From assembly GCF_021602585.1 (NCBI RefSeq), contig NZ_BQIP01000014.1, forward strand, positions 62,001-126,000: a DNA stretch of 64,000 bases, written 5' to 3'. Both the position numbers and the translations under genes were made by a program. The DNA comes from Pseudomonas faucium (GTDB taxonomy: Bacteria > Pseudomonadota > Gammaproteobacteria > Pseudomonadales > Pseudomonadaceae). The notes below the pieces were generated by a model, which worked only from the letters and a program-made list of their open reading frames with translations, was not told the origin of the DNA and made no database searches. Positions 1 to 8,085 of the stretch are shown here, one piece after another (the stretch's first letter is position 1; the number at the start of each line of letters is the position of its first letter).

Positions 1-470
1 CGCTGTCGACTGCAAGCCTCACGCCCGTCACCCCGGTACATTCGAACGCCACTTCATAATCGCGCTGATGGCTGCTGAGGGACGCGAGGATATGCCGGCG
101 GTATCCGCAGCCGTGGGGGTAGAGCGCGAGGGGGATGGGGGCGCTGTCGTCCAGTTTGAATGAGGATGCCGCAACCCACTGCAGCTGATCGCATCGCAAC
201 ACCTCGCCGTTGCCATCGGCGCTTTTCTGGGTCACCAGGGCAAGATCGAGATCACCACTTTCCAAGGCTGTGAACAGGTTCTGGCTGATGTCGTTGCGAA
301 TCTTCAGGCGAACATTGGGGAAGCGGTGCGTAAAGCTTCTGAGCACCGGGGGCAGGAAGGCGCTTGCATAATCATCCGGAATGCCGAAACGAACGGTTCC
401 GCCAACCTCGCCCTTGGTGAAGACGGCCATCGCTTCTTCGCTCAAGGCGAGCATCTTGCGGGTCGGGGGT
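1..470 (-). pseudogene. LysR-family regulator, C-terminal fragment (5' part deleted)
   Basis: The minus strand reads as the effector-binding half of a LysR regulator, starting around the end of the linker helix (RKMLALSEEAMAVF), passing through VRFGIPDDYASAFLPPVL and FPNVRLKIRNDIS, and continuing past base 1 of the window. The N-terminal winged helix-turn-helix is absent. Around position 470 the similarity stops abruptly and the DNA becomes the 3' part of an MFS gene on the other strand. The remnant has no start codon of its own and no DNA-binding domain, so it should not be functional. The exact breakpoint is uncertain by about 10-15 bases. Confidence 0.75.
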
Positions 471-731
471 GCCCAGGTACTCACGCTTGTGTATCCAAAC
501 GAGATCTTCCCAACCGAGATGCGCGCCGTCGCGGTTGGCATCGGCACGTCCTTTTCCAGGATCGGCGCCGCTGCCGGTACCTACCTGGTGCCGGCGTCAC
601 TGTCGGGGATCGGCGTAGCCAACACCCTGTATGTGGCCGCCGCCATCACCCTGATCGGGCTGGTTGTGTCGTGGCTTTACGCCCCTGAAACCTGCGCCAT
701 GTCCTTGCAGGAGGCTGCTGCCCTCGACTGA
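471..731 (+). pseudogene. MFS transporter, C-terminal fragment (5' part deleted)
   Basis: About 85 codons match the last membrane segments of a sugar- or aromatic-acid-type MFS permease: the PNEIFPTEMRAVAVGIGTS segment is the conserved PxEiFPTexR motif after TM10, followed by two hydrophobic helices and a short charged tail ending at TGA. An intact permease is about 430 residues, so roughly four fifths of the gene is missing. The fragment abuts the LysR remnant on the opposite strand. Reading frames that cross the junction from an upstream ATG join antisense LysR sequence to the permease and are artefacts. Confidence 0.75.
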
Positions 732-750
732 ACAGGCCCTGGGGCCCAGG

Positions 751-1551
751 CTAGTGCGCGTTAGCCAGCGCCGCCGCGGCCAGTTTCGCAATCTCGAGCC
801 TGCAACCGGTTTCATCACCCTCTTCGAGCATCCAGGCTGCCGAGAGCCCCGCCCAGGCAAGCACCCATTGCAGCAGCCGTGGCCGATCGATTGCGGCGGC
901 TTCGGCGATAAGCGCTACGCGCCGCGCAAAGCGCCCCGGCGCAAGGGCACTGGCATCATCCGGGTTGCAGAGGATATTGGCGTAGTCGAAGCCGCGCTCG
1001 CCATGCAGGCCCTTGGGGTCGATGGCGAGCCAGCCGCGGGGGCCGAAATCGAGCACATTGGCGTGATGGATATCACCGTGCAGCGCCACCACGTCGCGCG
1101 GCGCCGCCAGCAGCTCGGTTGCTGCCCGGGCGCTGTGTTGCAGGATGCCGCCGTGGGTTGCGGCGCCATGCCAAAGCGCTTCGAACCAGCGTTCGAGCGG
1201 CACCAACGCCGGCAGCGGCCTGGCGCGAGGGCGGTGAAGGCGGGCGGCTACCGCGCACAGGGTGCGCGTGGCCTCATCATCGCGGCCACCCTCGACCCAC
1301 TGCGCAAGCGATGCCGAGCCTTGCGCGCGTTCCATCAGCAACGCTCCACCATCAAGCGCCAGCACGGGCGCTGCGCCGTCGCCTTGCCACCAGGCCATGA
1401 GCTGATTGCCTGCCAACTCTTCTGGCGATTGCGAGACTTTCAACATGGCGGCTACATCGCCCTGGCGAACGGGCAGCAGGTTGCCATTGAGCGAGGCGAA
1501 GGCCTCGCCGTCGCGGCTCAGGCCCCACCGTTTCAGGTACCGATCAAACAT
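751..1551 (-). CDS. Aminoglycoside/hydroxyurea phosphotransferase family kinase
   Basis: A 266-residue member of the APH(6)/hydroxyurea kinase family, which has a protein-kinase-like fold and phosphorylates small hydroxylated molecules with ATP. The Brenner motif is clear (VALHGDIHHANVL, catalytic Asp in HGD), as is the downstream metal-binding segment (WLAIDPKGLHGE). The N-lobe has a short beta-rich region and a lysine in VAAMLKVS that could bind ATP. The start at 1551 is preferred over ATG or GTG codons further upstream because it overlaps the stop of the ASCH gene by 8 bp, a normal coupled arrangement. Chromosomal Pseudomonas members are not proven resistance genes and the true substrate is unknown. 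Confidence 0.8.
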   Translation of the reverse strand: MFDRYLKRWGLSRDGEAFASLNGNLLPVRQGDVAAMLKVSQSPEELAGNQLMAWWQGDGAAPVLALDGGALLMERAQGSASLAQWVEGGRDDEATRTLCAVAARLHRPRARPLPALVPLERWFEALWHGAATHGGILQHSARAATELLAAPRDVVALHGDIHHANVLDFGPRGWLAIDPKGLHGERGFDYANILCNPDDASALAPGRFARRVALIAEAAAIDRPRLLQWVLAWAGLSAAWMLEEGDETGCRLEIAKLAAAALANAH

Positions 1552-1900
1552 TGTGGGCGAAATCCACCTCATAGATGCCACGGGCAGCACGCACGGGCAT
1601 GGCGCTTTCGATGGGCCTCACGTCAGCCAACTCCCAGGCCAGCCAGCCTTCTTCGAAGTAGCTGGCGCAGGCCGCCTGCATGTCCGCGAGCACGAATGGC
1701 CGCACTGCCTTCACGCGGACGATGGCCACGGCGATACCGTCGGCATCTTCATCGCCTTCGGCATGCAGGAAGCGGCCGTTTTCCACGATCAGCAAGTCTT
1801 CAGAGGGGGCGAGGTCAGCAGGCCAGCGGCGTACCTCGAGGGTTTTCTCGCCAGCAGCGATCCGGCTGCCGCTGGGGCGGACGATTGACAGGGCTTTGAT
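1544..1900 (-). CDS. ASCH-domain protein, probable ATC start codon
   Basis: The open frame contains the ASCH signature GxKxxExR (GEKTLEVRRW) about 16 residues into the protein and ends IYEVDF, as is common in this beta-barrel PUA-like fold. ASCH proteins bind or process RNA or modified nucleosides. About 118 residues fit the family. No ATG, GTG or TTG lies before the signature. The nearest standard codon is a TTG at 1795, which would delete the signature. A strong AAGGAG (1907-1912) sits six bases before ATC AAA GCC CTG, so I place the start at ATC. It is translationally coupled to the downstream kinase. Alternatives are a mutated ATG start or a sequencing error. Confidence 0.65.
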   Translation of the reverse strand: MKALSIVRPSGSRIAAGEKTLEVRRWPADLAPSEDLLIVENGRFLHAEGDEDADGIAVAIVRVKAVRPFVLADMQAACASYFEEGWLAWELADVRPIESAMPVRAARGIYEVDFAHNV

Positions 1901-1979
1901 GGTGCGCTCCTTGATTGAACCGGCGAGTCTGGCTGGCTGCCCCGAGGTTTGTCAAAACCACTGGCCAGGGACGCTGGCC

Positions 1980-2852
1980 CTAGCGCATCGCCTGTTCGCA
2001 TTGCTCGTATATTTCAGCAATCATCGCCCGCTTGCGCCGGGTCTCCAGGCAGCACAGGTAGTAGCTGATATGAAAAGGCTGTTCGACGAAGTCGATCGCC
2101 TTGGTGCCCGGGCGGTCGGCATATTCCACTGCCGACACAAACCCCACGCCAATGCCCTGCACCACCGCATGCACGATGGCCTCGCGGCTGTTGAGCTGCA
2201 TCTTGCAGTTGAGCTTGATGCCATGGGCCGCGCACCCTTCCTCCACCAGCTGCCGCGTGCGCGAACCTTGCTCGCGCAACACCACCGGCTGGCCGACAAT
2301 ATCGGCCACGCTCACCTGCGCCTGGCTGGCCCAGGGGTGGTCGTCGCGCACCACCGCGAGGATGGGGCAGGTGCGGTACAGCTGGGTAGTGAGCCGTGGG
2401 TCGAACTCCGACAGCGCCAGGATCGCCAGGTCGATATCGAAGTTGTACAGCCGCTCCAGGGTGCCGGTTTCGCTGCTGAAGGAGGTTTCCACGTCGATGT
2501 CGGGGTAACGCTGCATGAGTGCGTAGGTGAGGCTCATGGCAATGGGCGGGGACACCGCGCCGATGCGCAGCATGCCGTGCTTGCGCTGGCGGAAGCTGCG
2601 CAGCAGCTGGATCGCTTCGTCTTCCTGGCCGAACAGGCCCTGGGTGATGTCGTGGAGCTTGTCGCCTGCGGCGGTGAGTTCGATGAAGCGCCCGCGGCGG
2701 TGGAACAGCTCGACGGAGAAGGTTTTCTCCAGGGCGCTGACCTGCTCGCTGATGGTCGGCTGGCCGATGTTCAGCAGCTGTGAGGCCTGGGTGAAGCTGC
2801 CGGTGCTGGCCACCGCGTGAAACGAGCGCAGCCACTTGTGGTACTGGTACAT
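1980..2852 (-). CDS. LysR-family regulator linked to the phosphonate cluster
   Basis: A 290-residue LysR regulator with its N-terminal helix-turn-helix (FHAVASTGSFTQASQLLNIG then QPTISEQVSALEK) at about residues 10-50 and a two-lobed effector domain from about residue 90. The start MYQYHKWLRSF fits the family boundary; codons further upstream add an unrelated tail. It lies 106 bp downstream of phnX on the same strand, so it may be cotranscribed with or autonomously control the phosphonate genes. Its HTH resembles that of the second LysR gene at 9063, as both contain VELFHRRGR, so the two are paralogs. The effector could be a phosphonate or phosphonoacetaldehyde; this is inference from position. 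Confidence 0.85.
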   Translation of the reverse strand: MYQYHKWLRSFHAVASTGSFTQASQLLNIGQPTISEQVSALEKTFSVELFHRRGRFIELTAAGDKLHDITQGLFGQEDEAIQLLRSFRQRKHGMLRIGAVSPPIAMSLTYALMQRYPDIDVETSFSSETGTLERLYNFDIDLAILALSEFDPRLTTQLYRTCPILAVVRDDHPWASQAQVSVADIVGQPVVLREQGSRTRQLVEEGCAAHGIKLNCKMQLNSREAIVHAVVQGIGVGFVSAVEYADRPGTKAIDFVEQPFHISYYLCCLETRRKRAMIAEIYEQCEQAMR

Positions 2853-2958
2853 GCAGGGCAGCTCCAGAAGGCGTGAACAAATGCGGGCCAGCATAGAGCA
2901 TCGGGCCCGCCACTCGCCATCGGCCCGCCCCATCGCGAGGGCGGGCCGACCCTGCGTG

Positions 2959-3786
2959 CTAGCAGCCCTGGGGCATCTCGCCGCGTGCCAGGCGCTGGTT
3001 GATGGCCTCGATCACCGCCGGCAGCTCGGCGATCGTGTCGATCAGGTAATGCGGGCGCGAGCCTTCGAAGGCCTGGCCAATGCGCGAACGGGCGTTTTCG
3101 AGCGCTGCCGCAGGCAGCGCCTTGTACTGCTCGTAGGTCAGGCCCAGCGCATTGCCCGAGCAGGTCAGCGCCACGGTCCACATGCCCGCCTTGCGCCCTT
3201 CGAGGATGCCCGGCCAGGTATCGTCGACCTTCACGCAGGCGGCCACATCATCGACCTGCAGCGCGATCACGTTGGCCAGGGCCTGGGCCGGGTAGGGGCG
3301 GCCATTGGGCACTTCGTCGGTGGCTACCACATGGTCGGCCACATAGCCGTTCTCGCGTGCCAGGGCCACCACCTTTTGCATGACGACGGCCGGGTAGCCG
3401 GAGCACGAGCCGATTTTCAGGCCCTTGCCGCGCAGGGCTTCGATGGCCTCTAGGGCGCCTGGGATCAGCGCCGAATGCAGGGCGATCTTTTCGATCTGCA
3501 GCGGCATGAAGCGCTCGTAGATCGCGGTCACGTCAAGGTCGGTGGGCGTGCGGCCGAAGGCGGCGCGGTAGCGCTCGGCAATCTGCGGCAGGTCGCACAG
3601 GGTGCGGATATGGTCCCACTTGCCCATGCCCATCGGGCCGCGGGCTTCTTCCAGGGACACCTCGACACCGAACTCGGCGAAGGCTTCGACGAAGATCTGG
3701 GTAGGCGCGAACGAGCCGAAATCAACGACGGTGCCAGCCCAGTCGAGGACGACTGCCTGAAGCCGGGTAGGTTGCGTGTAGTGCAT
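2959..3786 (-). CDS. phnX: Phosphonoacetaldehyde hydrolase PhnX
   Basis: PhnX (phosphonatase) is a HAD-superfamily hydrolase that cleaves the C-P bond of phosphonoacetaldehyde to acetaldehyde and phosphate through a lysine Schiff base. The 275-residue protein has the nucleophile motif [11 protein letters not shown] (Asp15), the cap-domain Schiff-base lysine in [13 protein letters not shown] (Lys56), motif II around IGSCSGYP, and an acidic motif III in VKVDDTWPG. Length matches characterised PhnX. It follows the MFS gene by 35 bp. The usual partner phnW (2-aminoethylphosphonate transaminase) is not adjacent, so its substrate must come from another enzyme, possibly the dehydrogenase encoded at 5225. 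Confidence 0.95.
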   Translation of the reverse strand: MHYTQPTRLQAVVLDWAGTVVDFGSFAPTQIFVEAFAEFGVEVSLEEARGPMGMGKWDHIRTLCDLPQIAERYRAAFGRTPTDLDVTAIYERFMPLQIEKIALHSALIPGALEAIEALRGKGLKIGSCSGYPAVVMQKVVALARENGYVADHVVATDEVPNGRPYPAQALANVIALQVDDVAACVKVDDTWPGILEGRKAGMWTVALTCSGNALGLTYEQYKALPAAALENARSRIGQAFEGSRPHYLIDTIAELPAVIEAINQRLARGEMPQGC

Positions 3787-3821
3787 GTTGATACTCCACT
3801 TTCAAGGGGCGAAGGGGCTGC

Positions 3822-5114
3822 CTAGCGGCGGATGAACAAGGCGACGGCGGCGCTGGAAAGGCACGCGGCTGTCACCACGATGAAAATCAGCGAAGTGTTG
3901 CCGGTGCTGTCGAGCATCGAGCCGATCAATGGCTCGGCCAGGCCGGCGAACAGGTAGGAAGAGAAATTCATGATGCCGGTGGCGGTGCCGGCGCGCTTGG
4001 CGCCGACCAGGTCCGGGCACAGTGCCCAGAAGCTGGACGCCGGGCCGTAGACGAAGAAGCCGCAGAGAAACAGCGCCACCAGGCCGATCGCGCTGTGGGC
4101 CGGCAGGCTCCACATCCACAGGCTGGTGGCAGCGCCCAGCAGCATGTAGAGCATGATCGCCAGGTAACGCTTGGAGCCGAACAGGCGGTCGGACACCCAG
4201 CCGTTGCTCAGTGCGCCGATGGCCATGCCCACCGGCAGCGCGACGGTGATCCACTTGGGGTCGATGAAGCCGTCGCCGTGCTTCCAGTCGGCGCCGAGAA
4301 AATGCACCGGCACCCAGACGATCAGCCCATAGCGTGCGGCGTTCTGGAAGCCCAGCGACAACGCGGCGATGATCAGGCGGGCGTTCTTCAGCACTGCCTT
4401 GTAGCGTTGCAGGGAGCTTTCCTGCTCGCCCACGGCTTCCTGGCCCTTGTCGTTGGCGTTGGCCACGCCGGTATCGGCCAGGGGCTCGAAGCCCATGTCC
4501 TGGGGGCGCTCACGGGCAATCAGGTAGAACAGGATGCCGCCTGCGAGCATCAGCAGCACCGGCAGGCGGAAGATCCAGCGCCACTCCAGTTGCAGCACCT
4601 CCAGCACCACGATCGAGGTGATGTACGACAGGATCGACGCGCACCCGGCCGCGAACACATAGAAGCCATAGACCTTGCCGCGCTCACCGGCGCTCCACCA
4701 GTTCGACAGCAGGCGGCTGCCTGGCGCCCAGCCCAGCGCCTGGAAGTAGCCATTGAGCCCCCACGGCAGGATCAGGCTGGCAAAGCCGCCGGCGAAGCTG
4801 GTGACCCAGTTGGCGGCGCACGACAGCACCGCGCCCAGGCTCATGATGCGCCGCCCGCCGAACTTGTCGGCGAGGTTGCCGTTGATCGCCTGGCCGATGG
4901 CGTAGGCCCACAACATGGCCGCCGAGGCCCAGCCCAGGGTTTCCTTGCTCAGGCCGAACTCGGCCTGGATGCCGGGGATGGCAAAGCCGAAGGTCTGCCG
5001 GCCGGTATAGAAGAACAGGTAGCAGAACATCGCGGCCAGCAGCATGCGCCACTGTGCCAGGCGAAACGAGGAGGCAGGTACGGCAAGGCTTGCATAGGTT
5101 TGCGCACGGTTCAT
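3822..5114 (-). CDS. MFS transporter, organophosphate:phosphate antiporter (OPA) type
   Basis: A 430-residue MFS protein with twelve hydrophobic segments and OPA-family hallmarks: FFYTGRQTFGFAIPGI in TM1, NGYFQALGWAPGSRLLSNWW in TM4, which corresponds to the GlpT/UhpT segment after the family signature, and a central cytoplasmic loop around residues 195-230. OPA carriers exchange organic phosphates or phosphonates for phosphate. Lying between the Fe-dehydrogenase and phnX, it probably imports a phosphonate or exports phosphate released by PhnX. The upstream region carries AACAACAA overlapping the ribosome binding site, a likely Hfq/Crc target. The substrate is inferred from context. Confidence 0.85.
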   Translation of the reverse strand: MNRAQTYASLAVPASSFRLAQWRMLLAAMFCYLFFYTGRQTFGFAIPGIQAEFGLSKETLGWASAAMLWAYAIGQAINGNLADKFGGRRIMSLGAVLSCAANWVTSFAGGFASLILPWGLNGYFQALGWAPGSRLLSNWWSAGERGKVYGFYVFAAGCASILSYITSIVVLEVLQLEWRWIFRLPVLLMLAGGILFYLIARERPQDMGFEPLADTGVANANDKGQEAVGEQESSLQRYKAVLKNARLIIAALSLGFQNAARYGLIVWVPVHFLGADWKHGDGFIDPKWITVALPVGMAIGALSNGWVSDRLFGSKRYLAIMLYMLLGAATSLWMWSLPAHSAIGLVALFLCGFFVYGPASSFWALCPDLVGAKRAGTATGIMNFSSYLFAGLAEPLIGSMLDSTGNTSLIFIVVTAACLSSAAVALFIRR

Positions 5115-5125
5115 GGTGGTTTTCC

Positions 5126-5133
5126 TTGTTGTT
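5126..5133 (-). promoter_or_regulatory. CA motif (candidate Hfq/Crc site) at the MFS gene
   Basis: On the coding strand the leader reads GAACAACAAGGAAAACC just before the ATG, so AACAACAA, a perfect AAnAAnAA catabolite-activity motif, directly abuts the AAGGA ribosome binding site. In Pseudomonas, Hfq with Crc binds such sites and blocks translation when preferred carbon sources are present. Function here is inferred from sequence alone. Confidence 0.5.
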
Positions 5134-5224
5134 CGTTCCCGCCGGCCAGGCCGCGCAGGTGGGCACTCTTTTGCGGTGCATCAGGAAATGCCACGGCAGG
5201 CCGTGGCGGTGGGTTGCCTCGCCC

Positions 5225-6316
5225 TCAAGCGGCCTGGGCGCCGATGAAGTTCTTGCCGCGTGCCCCTTGCAGGGCATAGGCGATGATCTGCTCGGCCTCG
5301 GCCGCCGACACGCCGTAGTCGGCAAAATCGGTCTTCACCCCAAGCCCGTGGAGGAAGCTGCGCAGCTGCACCTGGGCCAGGGCCAGGTCGTCGCCGAACA
5401 CCTGGCGCAGAGTGCGGTCGCGGGTTGCATCGCGGCCCCAGGCCAGCCCCAGCACCAGCGGCAGGATGAAGGAGCAGGCGATGCCATGGGGCAGGCCGTG
5501 GCGCAGGGTCATTTCGTAGGAGATGGAATGGGCGAGGGCGGTCTTGGTATTGGAGAACGCCATGCCGGCCTTGAGCGCTGCCAGAGCCATGCGTGCGCGC
5601 AGTTCCTGGTTGGCCAGGTCGCTGCGCAGCTTGGGCAGGCACTCCAGGATGTCGCCGATCGCGGAGATGGCAAAGCTGTCGGAGAGCGGGTTGGCGTTGA
5701 TGTTCCAGATCGACTCCAGGGCGTGGGACAGGGCGTCCAGGCCTGTGGAAACGGTCACGCCGGCCGGCACCGTGAGCATCAGTTGCGGGTCGATGATCGC
5801 CACTTTCGGCCAGGTGCAGTCCAGGTGCAGGGAGTACTTCTTGTGGTTGGCGCTGTCCCAGATCGTCGCCCATGGCGTCACTTCACTGCCGGTGCCGGCC
5901 GTGGTGGGCACGGCGATCAGGCCCTTGCAGCGCGCCGGCACGAACGGCTTGGCAGACGACAAGCCGCGCAGCAGCTCGTCGAAGCTGCCGTTCTCGGTGC
6001 CGACGATCAGCGCCTTGGCGGTGTCGATGGCGCTGCCGCCGCCGACGGCGATCACCGTTTCACAGCCCGGCGCCTCACGCCAGAAGCGTTCGTAGGTGCC
6101 GCGCAGCTGGGCGACGTCGGGGTTGGGCTGGACATCCTCGACGATGTAGGCCAGGCGCTCGCCGAGCAGCGCCTGGATACGCGCCAGCAGGCCCAGGCCG
6201 CGGGCCTCGGGGAAGATCACCAGCGCGACCTGCTGGCCGGCGGTGAGGGCATCGAGCTCGAGCAGGCTGGCGCAGCCGAAGCGGGTATCGACCGGGTTGT
6301 GGAAACGAGCAGTCAT
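5225..6316 (-). CDS. Iron-containing (group III) alcohol dehydrogenase, phosphonoacetaldehyde-reductase-like
   Basis: A 363-residue group III dehydrogenase: NAD(P)-binding GGGSAIDTAK at about residue 90, VPTTAGTGSEVTPWA at about 135, and metal-binding Asp/His residues in STGLDALSHALES and in HSISYEMTLRHGLPHGIACS. Members of this family include PhpC/FrbD-like enzymes that interconvert phosphonoacetaldehyde and 2-hydroxyethylphosphonate. In this operon, with phnX but no phnW, the simplest role is oxidation of 2-hydroxyethylphosphonate to phosphonoacetaldehyde. Reduction of phosphonoacetaldehyde, or action on acetaldehyde released by PhnX, are alternatives. The start at 6316 follows GGGAG; the upstream leader has AACAACAA. 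Confidence 0.85.
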   Translation of the reverse strand: MTARFHNPVDTRFGCASLLELDALTAGQQVALVIFPEARGLGLLARIQALLGERLAYIVEDVQPNPDVAQLRGTYERFWREAPGCETVIAVGGGSAIDTAKALIVGTENGSFDELLRGLSSAKPFVPARCKGLIAVPTTAGTGSEVTPWATIWDSANHKKYSLHLDCTWPKVAIIDPQLMLTVPAGVTVSTGLDALSHALESIWNINANPLSDSFAISAIGDILECLPKLRSDLANQELRARMALAALKAGMAFSNTKTALAHSISYEMTLRHGLPHGIACSFILPLVLGLAWGRDATRDRTLRQVFGDDLALAQVQLRSFLHGLGVKTDFADYGVSAAEAEQIIAYALQGARGKNFIGAQAA

Positions 6317-6332
6317 GGCGACTCCCTGGTTT

Positions 6333-6340
6333 TTGTTGTT
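6333..6340 (-). promoter_or_regulatory. CA motif (candidate Hfq/Crc site) at the Fe-dehydrogenase gene
   Basis: The coding strand contains CAACAACAAAAACCAGGGAG ahead of the start codon. AACAACAA matches AAnAAnAA exactly and lies a few bases upstream of the GGGAG ribosome binding site. This is the second such motif in the same gene cluster, supporting catabolite control of phosphonate use as a carbon source. Inferred from sequence only. Confidence 0.5.
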
Positions 6341-6475
6341 GGAGGTTGTCGCCATCGTCGGGGCCGCCCTCGCATAGCTCAAATCGATTGTTTGCAGGTA
6401 TCCATCGGCTGGGCCGATAGGGAGAGGCACGGGGCGTCTAGCTTGCAGTGATGAGGTCATGGCAAAGGCACGTGA

Positions 6476-7294
6476 TCAGTGACGGGCAGTGCCCTGGATG
6501 GCGTAGCGCAGGCGGCTCGAAAGCAAGTCGGCAAGCACCACCATGAGGGTGATGACCAGGATGCAGGTGGCGGTTTCCTGGTACTTGAACAGCTTCAGGC
6601 TGCTCACCAGTTCAAAGCCAAGGCCGCCCGCGCCGACCATGCCCAGCACCGTGGCCGAACGCAGGTTGACCTCGAAGCGGTACAGCACCACGGCAATCCA
6701 CGCCGTGACCACCTGCGGCAGCACGCCGAAGGCGATCACCTGCAAGGCGTTGGCACCCGTTGCGCGCAGGGCTTCGATCGGCCCCTGGTCGATCTCCTCG
6801 ATGCTCTCGGCGAAGAACTTGCCGAGCATGCCCACCCCGTGCAGCGCCAGGGCCAGCACGCCGGGGAACGGCCCGAGGCCGACGGCCGAGACGAACACCA
6901 GGGCGAGGATCAGTTCGTTGATGCTGCGGATCACGTTGAGCATCTGCCGCGTGCCCTGGTGCAGCCAGCGGTTGCGGTGCAGGTTGCGGGCGGCGAGAAA
7001 GCCCAGCGGCACCGCCAGCAGGATGCCCAGCAAGGTGCCCCAGAGGGCGATCTGCAGGGTTTCCAGCGCCGGGCGCCACAGGCTTGGCAGGATGCTCAGG
7101 TCCGGTGGCAGCGAACGGCCGAGGAAGTCGCCGATCTGCGGCAGGCCGCTGGCCAGGTCGGCCCAGCTCAGTTGCGCGCCTTCGGCGCTCCAGTGCAGCA
7201 CGCCGAGCGCCAGCACCAGCAGCACGCCGCTGCTTAGCCAGCCGCGCGCGCTGCGCGGGGTGTTGACCAGCCATTGATGGGTCTGCAGGTTCAT
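6476..7294 (-). CDS. phnE: Phosphonate ABC transporter permease PhnE
   Basis: The inner-membrane permease of a PhnCDE-type importer, 272 residues with about six hydrophobic segments. The EAA loop that contacts the ATPase is visible as IEALRATGANALQVIAFGVL at about residues 170-190, followed by the PhnE-typical VNLRSATVLGMVGAGGLG. The start at 7294 lies two bases after the phnC stop, giving tight coupling. An NTE sequence of about 75 residues precedes the first core helices, as in other PhnE proteins. It acts with the PhnD binding protein and PhnC ATPase. Confidence 0.92.
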   Translation of the reverse strand: MNLQTHQWLVNTPRSARGWLSSGVLLVLALGVLHWSAEGAQLSWADLASGLPQIGDFLGRSLPPDLSILPSLWRPALETLQIALWGTLLGILLAVPLGFLAARNLHRNRWLHQGTRQMLNVIRSINELILALVFVSAVGLGPFPGVLALALHGVGMLGKFFAESIEEIDQGPIEALRATGANALQVIAFGVLPQVVTAWIAVVLYRFEVNLRSATVLGMVGAGGLGFELVSSLKLFKYQETATCILVITLMVVLADLLSSRLRYAIQGTARH

Positions 7295-7296
7295 GT

Positions 7297-8085
7297 TCAG
7301 GCTCCCGCACCGGCGCAGCGGGCGCTGGCCGTGAATTGAGGCAGCGGCTCGCTGGCCGCCGGGCTTTCGTAGATGCGCTGCAGGGCCTGCTCGTCCAGTT
7401 GCCCCGGGCGGCCGTCGAACACCAGGCGCCCGCTGGCAAGGCCGATGATGCGGTCGCCGAACTCCATGGCCAGGTCCACCTGGTGCAGGTTGCACACCAC
7501 GGTGATCCCCAGGCTGCGGGCGGCGTCGCGCAGGTAGTGCATCACCAGGTGCGCGGTCTTGGGGTCGAGGCTGGCCACCGGCTCGTCGGCCAGGATCACC
7601 TGGGGGCGCTGCGCCAAGGCGCGGGCAATGCCCACGCGCTGCATCTGCCCGCCAGACAGCGAATCGGTGCGGGCCGGCGCCTTGTGCTCCAGCTCCACCC
7701 GGCGCAGGCAGTCGCGCGCCAGGGCCACGTCTTCGCGGCTGAACACCTGCAGCAGCGAGGCCAGGGTGCTGCAGTAGCCGAGGCGGCCGGTGAGCACGTT
7801 CTTCAATACCGACAGGCGCGGCACCACGTTGTGGTGCTGGAAGATCATCGCCACGCGCCGGCGCAGCTCGCGCACATCGCCGGTGCCCATGGCGTCTATC
7901 CCGGCGACCTGCAACTGGCCGCCATCGGCCTGTGCCAGGCGGTTCATGCAGCGCAGCAGGGTCGATTTGCCGGCGCCGGAGCGGCCGAGGATGACCACGA
8001 ATTCGCCAGCCTCGACTTCAAGGTCGATGCCCTTGAGCACCGGGTTGTCGGCGTAGCCTTTGCTCAGGCGCTGGATGCGGATCAT
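7297..8085 (-). CDS. phnC: Phosphonate ABC transporter ATP-binding protein PhnC
   Basis: A 262-residue ABC ATPase with Walker [10 protein letters not shown] at about residue 37, a Q-loop in [15 protein letters not shown], signature [15 protein letters not shown] at about residue 150, Walker [13 protein letters not shown] and the switch histidine in [11 protein letters not shown]. The segment VLTGRLGY before the signature region is characteristic of PhnC. Its ATG overlaps the phnD stop by four bases (ATGA) and its stop is two bases before phnE, so the three are one translational unit. Confidence 0.93.
   Translation of the reverse strand: MIRIQRLSKGYADNPVLKGIDLEVEAGEFVVILGRSGAGKSTLLRCMNRLAQADGGQLQVAGIDAMGTGDVRELRRRVAMIFQHHNVVPRLSVLKNVLTGRLGYCSTLASLLQVFSREDVALARDCLRRVELEHKAPARTDSLSGGQMQRVGIARALAQRPQVILADEPVASLDPKTAHLVMHYLRDAARSLGITVVCNLHQVDLAMEFGDRIIGLASGRLVFDGRPGQLDEQALQRIYESPAASEPLPQFTASARCAGAGA

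Noticed and set aside
326-688. Reading frames crossing the 470 junction, suggesting a LysR-MFS fusion protein
   Set aside because: The left part is antisense to LysR in these frames, so no real fusion is encoded; it is a deletion scar.
751-1551. Acquired streptomycin-resistance gene
   Set aside because: It is an APH(6)-like family member, but the base composition matches the chromosome, it is coupled to an ASCH gene and no mobile element is near, so an acquired resistance cassette is not supported.
4095-5279. Long plus-strand frame opposite the OPA transporter
   Set aside because: Antisense shadow; its translation is Gln/Gly/Ala/His-rich without domains, and the minus strand encodes a twelve-helix carrier.
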